Assembly (NCBI GenBank): GCA_026986655.1
Contig: JALSOD010000268.1
Location: 1 to 7,532 of the forward strand
Reading direction: 5' to 3'
Length of the DNA: 7,532 nucleotides
Source: Caldifarciminota bacterium
Lineage (GTDB): Bacteria > Hydrothermota > Hydrothermia > B15-G9 > WFZT01
Below are positions 1-5,912 of the stretch, one piece after another. The notes beneath the pieces were generated by a model that did no database searches, had not been told where the DNA came from, and saw nothing but the letters and a program-made list of their open reading frames with translations. A program made the translations under genes and the position numbers. How positions within the stretch are numbered: position 1 is the first letter of the stretch; every line of letters begins with the position of its first letter.

Positions 1-741
1 TCAGGAGGTCCACTTGTTAACGCACTTGGTGAGGTTATCGGTATAAATACCTTCATCTTCTCTAAATCCGGAGGCTCGGAGGGGATGGGATTTGCTATTC
101 CAATAAACACTGCAATGAAGATTGCGAGGGAATTAATAAAGTATGGAAAGGTCCGCGAGGGATACATTGGGGTTTATGTCCAGAACCTCACACCTGACCT
201 GAAAAAGGCCCTCGACTACAAAAAGATTTACGGTGTTCTGATTTCCTCAATCGATCCCGAAAGCCCGGCAAAGAAAAAGCTTAACGAAAGTGATATTGTG
301 GAAAAGATCAATGGAAGATACCTCTACAATGTTGGAGACTGGGAAGACTTTACTTATGCCCTAATTCCTGGTGACACATTGAGGATGACCGTATTCCACA
401 ACGGTAAAGAAAAAACTGTTCTTCTTGTGGCAAAGGAAGTGAAAGAACAGGGGGTGTTTGTTAAAGATTTTGGCGTAACAGTTACAAAAATTACACCATA
501 TTTTGTTCACAAGTACAATCTGTCCACTACACGGGGACTTCTCATTCTAAATATCAAGGCTGGATCGATTGCTGATCGTATCGGATTGAAAAAAGGAGAC
601 GTTCTACTTTCTATTAATGGAGTTAAAATCTCGACGAGAGAGGACATAAAAAAAGGACTTAGAAAGGCGAGAAAGAGAGGATTCCTCAATCTTGTTATAA
701 ATAGAGGTGGCAGTATTTATCAGGCCACAGTAAGCTTTTGA
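1..741 (+). CDS. HtrA/Deg-family serine protease, C-terminal part (5' truncated by window)
   Basis: The reading frame is open from base 1, and its first codons read SGGPLVNALGEVIGINT. This is the end of the GNSGGPL active-site motif of trypsin-like HtrA/DegP/DegQ proteases, so the first visible residue is the catalytic serine. The His and Asp of the triad lie upstream of the window. The motif GMGFAIPIN (about 82-108) is the usual end of the protease domain. Two PDZ domains follow, at about 160-430 (starting GYIGVYVQ) and about 470-738 (with GLLILNIKAGSIADRIGLKKGDVLLSING in two blocks). HtrA proteins degrade or refold misfolded envelope proteins, and the PDZ domains bind substrate C-termini and control oligomer state. 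Two PDZ domains match the DegP/DegQ architecture, not the single-PDZ DegS form. The ATG at 85 lies inside the protease domain and is not the true start. The gene ends 1 nt before the next one. The family call is secure; the exact orthologue (degP or degQ) cannot be decided. Confidence 0.93.
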   Translation, partial: SGGPLVNALGEVIGINTFIFSKSGGSEGMGFAIPINTAMKIARELIKYGKVREGYIGVYVQNLTPDLKKALDYKKIYGVLISSIDPESPAKKKLNESDIVEKINGRYLYNVGDWEDFTYALIPGDTLRMTVFHNGKEKTVLLVAKEVKEQGVFVKDFGVTVTKITPYFVHKYNLSTTRGLLILNIKAGSIADRIGLKKGDVLLSINGVKISTREDIKKGLRKARKRGFLNLVINRGGSIYQATVSF

Positions 742-742
742 C

Positions 743-1573
743 ATGAATGAAAGAGCGATAAAAATAAAGGTTGGATTGATGATACTGATGGGACTTGTAG
801 TGCTCATTTTGGGATACTACTGGCTCAGAAACTACCAGTTACGCAAAGAATACCATACTTACAGGGTGAAATTTAGAAAGATAGGATGGGTGAACAAGGG
901 AGACCTTGTAACAGTTATGGGGGTTCCAAAGGGAAGAATCGAAGATATTCAGCTGTACGGTGACAGTGTGATAATTATTGCAAAGCTCGAAGATGTCCGC
1001 TTGCGGAGGGGAGCTACTGCAACCCTTGTGAGTCTTGGTATTATTGGCCAGATGAGACTCTCATTTACCCTTGGAAACGGTCCACCCCTCCCTGATAACT
1101 ACACTATTGAGGGAAGAACACAAAAGGACATGGGAGAGGTTATTTCAGAAATGGGCTCTTTTCTGGCATCCTCAGACTCTCTTATTGGATATGGAATACA
1201 GCTCATGAATCAGACCTCAGACATTTTGAAAATTGCTTCTCAAAAGATAGTCTCCTCCTCTCAGAAGTTTGATAGTCTGGTTGTAACTCTGAACAATTTG
1301 TCAAACTACCTCAAATTAACCGTTAACGAATTATACCCACAGTTAAAGAGAAGTGTGCAAAATGCCGATACTACGGTCAAGAATCTGAATAAGCTCATTG
1401 CTGATGTAGATTCACTTACCTCTGTAATCCTGTCAGAGAAAGGAACTGCCGGTAAAATTGTGAATGATGATTCTCTTTACATCGAACTGAAAAATACATT
1501 GAAATCCTTGAGAGAGCTTATGGATGATATAAAGGAACATCCCAAAAAGTATGTCCAGATCAAAATCTTCTAA
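743..1573 (+). CDS. MlaD/MCE-family lipid-transport protein, membrane anchored
   Basis: This 276-residue protein has a short basic N-terminus and one membrane helix (about residues 9-27, VGLMILMGLVVLILGYYWL). An MCE domain follows (about 38-125), including VRLRRGATATLVSLGIIGQM, which matches the MCE core. The rest is a long, probably helical or coiled-coil tail (about 130-265). The C-terminus DDIKEHPKKYVQIKIF resembles the tail end common in MlaD-like proteins of diderm bacteria. MCE proteins form hexameric rings that bind the MlaE/MlaF-type ABC transporter and move phospholipids or other lipids across the periplasm. No permease or ATPase gene is present downstream, so in this organism they must lie upstream or elsewhere. 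The ATG is 1 nt after the protease stop, and no clear Shine-Dalgarno precedes it, so reinitiation after the upstream gene is likely. The 3' end overlaps radA by 23 nt. The substrate cannot be inferred. Confidence 0.9.
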   Translation: MNERAIKIKVGLMILMGLVVLILGYYWLRNYQLRKEYHTYRVKFRKIGWVNKGDLVTVMGVPKGRIEDIQLYGDSVIIIAKLEDVRLRRGATATLVSLGIIGQMRLSFTLGNGPPLPDNYTIEGRTQKDMGEVISEMGSFLASSDSLIGYGIQLMNQTSDILKIASQKIVSSSQKFDSLVVTLNNLSNYLKLTVNELYPQLKRSVQNADTTVKNLNKLIADVDSLTSVILSEKGTAGKIVNDDSLYIELKNTLKSLRELMDDIKEHPKKYVQIKIF

Positions 1574-2918
1574 AAGGACAAAATTTGTTTGCAACAATTG
1601 TGGTTACGAAAGTCCCAAATGGCTTGGGAAATGCCCAAACTGTGGTGCATGGAATTCCTTTGTCGAAGTTAGATTAACAGATATAGATGATAGAGGGTGG
1701 CTTGTTAAAAAGGATAAGACTTCACCGGTTACACTTGGTAAAATTTTAGCTGTTAAACGAGAAAGATTCCCAACGGGAATTGATGAAGTAGATCGGGTCC
1801 TTGGCGGTGGAATAGTCCCAGGCTCTCTCATTTTAATCGGGGGCGATCCAGGTATTGGTAAATCTACCCTTCTGCTTCAAATTGCAGGAAGACTGTCAGA
1901 GAGAGATAAAAAAATCCTTTACGTTACTGCTGAAGAATCTCTGGAACAGGTTGCTGAGAGGTCAAGGAGACTCGGTGTTTCCAACGACAATATTTATGTT
2001 CTCGCTGAATCGGATATGAAAGAGATCATAAATAACATTGAAGACCTGGATCCTGATGTTGTTTTTGTTGATTCAATCCAGACAGTATACCATCCCGAGT
2101 TAACATCGGCTCCCGGCTCTGTATCACAGGTTCGGGAGTGTGCCGCTGAATTTATGAGATTAGCGAAATCAAAAAATATTGCCACTTTCCTCGTCGGCCA
2201 TGTTACAAAGGATGGTTCGCTCGCTGGTCCGCGAACACTCGAGCACATGGTGGATTCCGTGATTTACCTCGAAGGTGAACGTCAGATGGGATTGAGGATC
2301 TTGAGAAGTGTTAAGAACAGGTACGGCTCCACCAACGAAATCGGGGTTTTTGAGATGAATGAAAATGGTCTTGTAGAAGTATTGAATCCAAGTTCTCACT
2401 TCATCGGATCGTTGGATGAAAAACAGATTGGAGTAGCAGTTATTTCGCTTCTTGAAGGCATGAGGCCGCTCCTCGTTGAAGTTCAGGCTCTTGTTGCTCC
2501 TTCCACTTTCTCTGTACCTCAACGAAATACTACAGGATTTGATTCGAGAAGACTATCCATGATCCTCGCTGTACTTGAAATTATCACAGGTTACTCCTTG
2601 AGAAATTCCGATATTTTTGTTAACATAACAGGAGGGTTAAAGATAAGCGAGAGTGGAGGCGACCTGGGTGTTGCAATGGCAATAGTTTCTTCCTTCCGCA
2701 GAATTCCGTTGCCACCCAGAGCTATTTTTATTGGAGAATTAGGATTGGGAGGTGAGATAAGACGTGTAAACGGTATACAAAAAAGACTCGGTGAGGCAGA
2801 GAGGCTTGGATTTAAGACTGCCTACATCCCATACACCACAGAGAAGGTACCTGTTGATAAGCTAAAAGTCGTAAAAGTAAAAAATATTGAGGAGGCGATT
2901 CAATCATGCGTTGGTTGA
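1551..2918 (+). CDS. radA: DNA repair protein RadA (Sms)
   Basis: The 455-residue length is typical of bacterial RadA. Domains in order: a C4 zinc finger (C14, C17, C28, C31 in CNNCGYES...KCPNCGAW); a RecA-like ATPase with Walker A GGDPGIGKST (97-106) and Walker B VVFVDSIQ (170-177); the RadA signature KNRYG (255-259; KNRFG in most relatives); and a Lon-protease-like C-terminal domain (about 285-455, with LVEVQALV and GGDLGVAMA). RadA is a cytoplasmic hexameric helicase that drives branch migration of recombination intermediates and helps RecA-dependent repair. Its Lon-like domain is structural and not proteolytic. The ATG at 1551 lies inside the end of the MCE gene. A purine-rich AAAGGA at 1531-1536 is a distant possible ribosome site. 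The N-terminus places the zinc finger at the usual distance from Met, which supports this start. The next gene overlaps the end by 13 nt. Confidence 0.97.
   Translation: MSRSKSSKRTKFVCNNCGYESPKWLGKCPNCGAWNSFVEVRLTDIDDRGWLVKKDKTSPVTLGKILAVKRERFPTGIDEVDRVLGGGIVPGSLILIGGDPGIGKSTLLLQIAGRLSERDKKILYVTAEESLEQVAERSRRLGVSNDNIYVLAESDMKEIINNIEDLDPDVVFVDSIQTVYHPELTSAPGSVSQVRECAAEFMRLAKSKNIATFLVGHVTKDGSLAGPRTLEHMVDSVIYLEGERQMGLRILRSVKNRYGSTNEIGVFEMNENGLVEVLNPSSHFIGSLDEKQIGVAVISLLEGMRPLLVEVQALVAPSTFSVPQRNTTGFDSRRLSMILAVLEIITGYSLRNSDIFVNITGGLKISESGGDLGVAMAIVSSFRRIPLPPRAIFIGELGLGGEIRRVNGIQKRLGEAERLGFKTAYIPYTTEKVPVDKLKVVKVKNIEEAIQSCVG
2889..2895 (+). promoter_or_regulatory. Ribosome binding site of the PIN/TRAM gene, inside radA
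   Basis: GAGGAGG lies 10 nt before the ATG at 2906, within the last codons of radA. It is one of the strongest Shine-Dalgarno matches in the cluster and fixes the start of the downstream gene despite the 13-nt overlap. Confidence 0.8.
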
Positions 2919-3943
2919 CAACAATTAGAATCTTATTCTTTGTAATATTCACAGTTATAGTTTTCGAAATCATTATAAGGCTTGGATATAGTTTGCCTGT
3001 CGGTATCATTGGTGGTCTAATTACAGCTGCAGCATTACTTGGACTTGAATATTTTATTGTTAGAAAAAGATCAAGAGACGTACTTGCACTTTTTGCAGGT
3101 ATCACTGTGGCCTTGATAACGGCCAACCTGCTGGCTTTTTTTGTAACAAAAATTGATATTCTTGCCAGTGTCAAGCCTTATGTATACATTTTCTTCAACA
3201 TTCTTATCCTCTATTTATTTGGTAGCTTTGCCTATCATAAGAGGGATGAATTGAAATTCCTGGATGTTTTTTATCACAAAAAGGGATACTCGAAAGGTCG
3301 TGTTCCACCTAAAATAGTGGATACAAGCGTTATCATTGACGGAAGAATTCTCGGAATAGCAAAAACCGGATTCCTCGAAGGAGAAATAATTGTCCCCAAA
3401 TTTGTCCTTCGTGAGCTTCAAAGAATTGCTGATGCAAAAGATCATGCAAAGAGGACAAAAGGCCGTAGAGGTCTCGATGTCCTAAAAGAGCTTCAGCAGT
3501 TACCAGATTTTAACCTCGTAATTTCCTCAGAGGATGTGCCGAGAGTTAAAGAAGTGGACCACAAGCTCATAGAACTTGCAAGACGGAAAAAGGCAAAAAT
3601 ACTAACCATAGACTACAATCTAAAAAAACTTGCGGACATCGAGGGTGTCAGGGTCCTGAATATTAATGAACTTTCAAAGGAACTGAAGCCCATACTCGTT
3701 CCAGGTGACATCATCAGGGTTAAGGTTCTAAAACAGGGTAAAGAGGAAGATCAAGGAATAGGTTACCTGGAAGATGGAACCATGGTGGTGGTTGAAAATG
3801 GTGCAGACTATATTGGAGAGGAACTTGAGTGCTCTGTAATCTCAATGCTTCAAACAGATGCTGGAAGGATGATCTTTGCTAAACCAAAGAACGTAGTTCA
3901 GAGAAAGCACAATGAGCACCATCATCCGAATAGTCACAGATAA
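2906..3943 (+). CDS. YacL-like membrane protein with PIN and TRAM domains
   Basis: This 345-residue protein has four predicted membrane helices (about residues 6-26, 30-52, 59-81 and 90-109). A PIN-type nuclease domain follows (about 135-250), starting KIVDTSVIIDGRI. Candidate metal-binding acids are D139, D145, E170, D218 and D236, the expected PIN pattern. A C-terminal TRAM-like beta domain (about 262-327, VPGDIIRVKVLKQGKEEDQGIGYL) probably binds RNA. This is the architecture of Bacillus subtilis YacL, which also lies close to radA, there separated by disA; no disA is present here. The domains suggest a membrane-tethered ribonuclease or RNA-binding protein, but the physiological substrate is not established. 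The C-terminal tail is histidine-rich (NEHHHPNSHR). That segment is encoded where the next gene begins, so the overlap may shape its composition. The start is supported by a strong ribosome site. Confidence 0.93.
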   Translation: MRWLTTIRILFFVIFTVIVFEIIIRLGYSLPVGIIGGLITAAALLGLEYFIVRKRSRDVLALFAGITVALITANLLAFFVTKIDILASVKPYVYIFFNILILYLFGSFAYHKRDELKFLDVFYHKKGYSKGRVPPKIVDTSVIIDGRILGIAKTGFLEGEIIVPKFVLRELQRIADAKDHAKRTKGRRGLDVLKELQQLPDFNLVISSEDVPRVKEVDHKLIELARRKKAKILTIDYNLKKLADIEGVRVLNINELSKELKPILVPGDIIRVKVLKQGKEEDQGIGYLEDGTMVVVENGADYIGEELECSVISMLQTDAGRMIFAKPKNVVQRKHNEHHHPNSHR

Positions 3944-4751
3944 TTACGTTTACGGTGGAGATTTTCGGGCTGAGCATGGATTTTCAGCTCTAATTGATGT
4001 GGATGGCAAATTGTTGATTTTTGATACAGGAAAGACACCAGAGGTTTTTAGATACAATTTTAGTAAATTTGGGATACCCGCAGATAGGATAGAATTTGGG
4101 GTTATAAGTCACGGGCATTATGACCACACGGGGGGATTGGCGGAGCTTTTAAAGCTCCGCCAATCCCCCCTTAAAATTTATTCACATCCCGATATTTTCT
4201 CCAATAGATTCGCCCTCGATCCCAACGGAGATTTGAGATACATCGGAATTTACTGGTCAAAACAGTACCTTGAAGGTCTCGGTGCAAAGTTTGAATTTTT
4301 CCGTGAGCCGGTAGCAATTTCCCGAAATGTTTGGATTTCAGGTGAGATACCCCGTGACCTCGGGTTCGAAGGACGCTCGTCACGATTCAAAAGAATTCAA
4401 AATGGAGAGCTCATTGAGGACACTATCTCGGATGATATGGCGATCTATCTGGTTACAGAGGAGGGGCTTGTCATCATCGTTGGTTGTTGTCATGCTGGTC
4501 TTCTCAACACAATTTCTCATGGAATTAAAGTTACAGGAGTTGATAGAATTCGCCTCGTGGTCGGTGGTACACACCTTGGAGGCTACCCTCTAAATAGATT
4601 GAGAAAACTCTTTAATGAGCTTAGAAAATTCGAAATACGGGAATTTAGATTATCCCATTGTACGGGACTCATTCCTTTTGCAGAGCTTTACAAACTCCAT
4701 CCTGACAGGGTGTTGCCAACAAGAGTTGGAGAGGTTATAGAAGTTGGCTGA
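3912..4751 (+). CDS. MBL-fold metallohydrolase (COG1237-like)
   Basis: This 279-residue protein begins with the family-typical block IRIVTDNYVYG and EHGFSALI. The metal-binding motif HGHYDH is at residues 67-72. Further likely ligands and motifs are GCCHAG (H194), GGTHLGG (H221) and SHCTG (H249). The block DDMAIYLVTEEGLVIIVGCCHAG is shared with proteins often annotated as 7,8-dihydropterin-6-methyl-4-(beta-D-ribofuranosyl)aminobenzene-5'-phosphate synthase-like hydrolases. That name comes from an archaeal enzyme and should not be taken as the function here; the substrate is unknown. The protein is presumably cytoplasmic, since no signal peptide is visible. Its ATG lies 32 nt inside the end of the PIN/TRAM gene with only a weak purine-rich site upstream, and its stop lies 8 nt inside pyrD. 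Residues 73-87, just after HGHYDH, are encoded by a 41-bp inverted repeat. Family call is firm; reaction is not. Confidence 0.9.
   Translation: MSTIIRIVTDNYVYGGDFRAEHGFSALIDVDGKLLIFDTGKTPEVFRYNFSKFGIPADRIEFGVISHGHYDHTGGLAELLKLRQSPLKIYSHPDIFSNRFALDPNGDLRYIGIYWSKQYLEGLGAKFEFFREPVAISRNVWISGEIPRDLGFEGRSSRFKRIQNGELIEDTISDDMAIYLVTEEGLVIIVGCCHAGLLNTISHGIKVTGVDRIRLVVGGTHLGGYPLNRLRKLFNELRKFEIREFRLSHCTGLIPFAELYKLHPDRVLPTRVGEVIEVG
4130..4170. repeat. 41-bp near-perfect inverted repeat inside the MBL gene
   Basis: The left arm is 4130-4149 and the right arm is 4151-4170. They are 20-nt exact reverse complements around the single base at 4150. The left arm starts with six G then ATTGG and CGGAGCTTT; the right arm ends CCAATCCCCCC. 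The repeat runs in frame from the last base of T73 to the first base of L87, directly after the HGHYDH motif. The encoded segment (GGLAELLKLRQSPL) still fits the spacing expected between HTGG and the later YSHP block, so it does not look like a large insertion. Bases after it (TTAAAATTTA) are not a clean T-run, so it is a poor intrinsic terminator. Confidence 0.9.
4728..4734 (+). promoter_or_regulatory. Ribosome binding site supporting the TTG start of pyrD
   Basis: GGAGAGG lies 9 nt upstream of the TTG at 4744, within the last codons of the MBL gene. It supports a non-ATG start. Without it the N-terminal block that fits the PyrD family would have no visible initiation site. Confidence 0.6.
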
Positions 4752-5652
4752 TCTAACCGTTGAAATATCCGGTGTCCAGTTTAGAAATCCTGTATTCGTC
4801 GCATCTGGGACGTTTGGATACGGTTTAAAATTAAAAGATACTCTCCCTGTTGGATCTCTTGGAGCGATTGTTACCAAGGGCCTAACGATAAGACCAAAAG
4901 AGGGGAATCCACCCCAGAGACTTATTGAGACTCCCTGTGGACTTATAAATTCAATTGGACTTGAAAATATAGGCATTAAAGAATTCATTAAAGCCAAACT
5001 TCCGGAACTCAAAAAGTTGAGCACAAAGATTATTGTTAATATTTCTGGTGACAGTGAACGTGATTACTTTGAAGCAGTTGAAATTGCAGACAGTACAGAT
5101 GGAATTGATATTATCGAGTTAAACGTTTCCTGCCCGAATGTCGAAAAAGGTGGAATGGAATTTGGGCGAAATCCAAAAATGCTCGAAAAGCTGGTTCGTG
5201 GAGTGAGAGAGAGAACTAGAAAACCCCTCTGGGTTAAAATAACGCCAAATTTTGTCGATATTGTTGAAGAAGCTCAAGCTGCCGTAAGCGGTGGCGCGGA
5301 TGCAATTACAGCCATAAATACCCTCCTGGGGATGCACGTTGACGTTGAAAATAAAAAATTCACTATTCCTCGCAAGTTTGGGGGTTTTTCTGGACCAGCC
5401 ATTAGGCCTGTTGCTCTTTACATTGTATGGAAACTTGTCCAATCGGTTGATGTGCCTGTTGTAGCGATCGGTGGTATAGACTCTCTAAATGCTGCCCTCC
5501 AGTTTTTCTTCGTCGGTGCCAGCGCTGTTCAAATCGGTACAGCAAATTTTATAGACCCTCGAACACCTTTTAAAATCATTGAGGAATTGGGAGAATACCT
5601 CGAGATCAACGGACATGAGAAAATTTCCGAAATCATTGGGGTTCTGAATTAG
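4744..5652 (+). CDS. pyrD: Dihydroorotate dehydrogenase, class 1B catalytic subunit
   Basis: This 302-residue protein matches the length of PyrDB-type enzymes, which oxidise dihydroorotate to orotate in pyrimidine synthesis using bound FMN. Visible motifs are SGTFGYG (21-27), TKG with K45, NSIGLENIG (69-77), NVSCPNVEKGG with the catalytic-base Cys at C130 (127-136), GGFSGPAIRP (213-222), AIGGI (241-245) and the FMN phosphate loop QIGTANF (263-269). The Cys base and the VEKGG/GTANF wording point to class 1B, the NAD-linked form, rather than the membrane quinone-linked class 2, which uses Ser. Class 1B normally pairs with the iron-sulphur flavoprotein PyrK. No pyrK is present here, so it must be upstream, elsewhere, or replaced. 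The start is TTG, overlapping the MBL stop by 8 nt, with GGAGAGG upstream. This is the last gene of the overlapping cluster. Confidence 0.94.
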   Translation: MADLTVEISGVQFRNPVFVASGTFGYGLKLKDTLPVGSLGAIVTKGLTIRPKEGNPPQRLIETPCGLINSIGLENIGIKEFIKAKLPELKKLSTKIIVNISGDSERDYFEAVEIADSTDGIDIIELNVSCPNVEKGGMEFGRNPKMLEKLVRGVRERTRKPLWVKITPNFVDIVEEAQAAVSGGADAITAINTLLGMHVDVENKKFTIPRKFGGFSGPAIRPVALYIVWKLVQSVDVPVVAIGGIDSLNAALQFFFVGASAVQIGTANFIDPRTPFKIIEELGEYLEINGHEKISEIIGVLN

Positions 5653-5726
5653 TTAACTGCAAGGCTTGATATATTAAACATCATGAAGGCTGGACATGTG
5701 TAAGGATTATTCCGGCAGATCCAAAA

Positions 5727-5750
5727 ATTCCCCATCGCGAGAAGGGGGAT
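5727..5750. repeat. Imperfect inverted repeat, hairpin 1
   Basis: ATTCCCC (5727-5733) can pair with GGGGGAT (5744-5750), with one G-T wobble, across a 10-nt loop containing TCGCGA. C/G-rich arms of this kind are typical of short dispersed palindromic repeats in bacterial intergenic DNA. The downstream bases are not a T-run, so a terminator role is doubtful. Confidence 0.5.
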
Positions 5751-5769
5751 TAAGGGTGATGATAATTTT

Positions 5770-5804
5770 TCCCAAACTCCCTTTTTGCAAAGGTGAGTTT
5801 GGGA
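5770..5804. repeat. Strong inverted repeat, hairpin 2
   Basis: TCCCAAACTC (5770-5779) is the exact reverse complement of GAGTTTGGGA (5795-5804). Inside it, CCTTT (5780-5784) pairs with AAAGG (5789-5793) around a TTGC loop, leaving one unpaired T at 5794. This gives a 15-bp stem. The T-run (5766-5770) is on the 5' side on the + strand, which is the wrong side for a terminator on either strand. It could be a palindromic repeat, an mRNA-stabilising hairpin at the end of the pyrD transcript, or part of a degraded mobile element. Confidence 0.75.
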
Positions 5805-5874
5805 CATCCTATGTAGAATTAATTAACTAACCATGATTAAAAATTGACCAGAATTTTGTATTGGTACGTGGCTT

Positions 5875-5880
5875 TATAAT
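5875..5880 (+). promoter_or_regulatory. Probable -10 box of the tnaA promoter
   Basis: TATAAT is an exact sigma70 -10 consensus, 32 nt before the tnaA ATG and in an AT-rich stretch. The -35 element is unclear. TTGACC at 5844 is 25 nt away, which is too far, and TTGTAT at 5856 is only 13 nt away. The promoter may depend on an activator, or the box may be partly fortuitous. Confidence 0.5.
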
Positions 5881-5900
5881 TCAGTTTGTATTCATTTTTG

Positions 5901-5909
5901 AGGAGGTGA
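5901..5909 (+). promoter_or_regulatory. Ribosome binding site of tnaA
   Basis: AGGAGGTGA is a near-complete anti-16S match, with AGGAGG ending 6 nt before the ATG at 5913. It is the strongest Shine-Dalgarno in the window and fixes the start; high translation is expected. Confidence 0.9.
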
Positions 5910-5912
5910 CTT

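Larger units (their letters stand above)
5653..5912. other. Intergenic region between pyrD and tnaA
   Basis: This 260-nt gap is the only long break in the coding run up to the lyase gene. It holds two hairpin-forming segments in its middle (5727-5750 and 5770-5804), then an AT-rich stretch, a consensus -10 box and the tnaA ribosome site. A minimal ORF (MKAGHV, 5683-5703) has no Trp and is probably chance. I see no canonical intrinsic terminator for pyrD. Confidence 0.7.

Noticed and set aside
507..689. Minus-strand open frames opposite the protease, radA, the PIN gene, pyrD and tnaA
   Set aside because: All lie fully antisense to genes with clear family motifs, have low-complexity or shadow-like composition, and lack ribosome sites. 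They are mirror frames.
4327..4593. Plus-strand 88-residue open frame inside the MBL gene
   Set aside because: It overlaps the well-supported MBL frame in another phase and shows no motif. No frameshift is needed, since the MBL frame is intact through H194, H221 and H249.
5683..5703. Tiny ORF (MKAGHV) upstream of tnaA as a TnaC-like leader peptide
   Set aside because: It has no tryptophan and no resemblance to TnaC. It also lies before the probable -10 box, so it would not be on the tnaA transcript.
5770..5804. Strong hairpin as an intrinsic terminator of pyrD
   Set aside because: The T-run is on the 5' side and the bases after the stem (CATCCTATG) are not T-rich. On the minus strand the stem is followed by A, not T.
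5844..5880. TTGACC to TATAAT as a standard sigma70 promoter for tnaA
   Set aside because: The spacer is 25 nt, well outside the usual 16-18. Only the -10 box was kept, at modest confidence.
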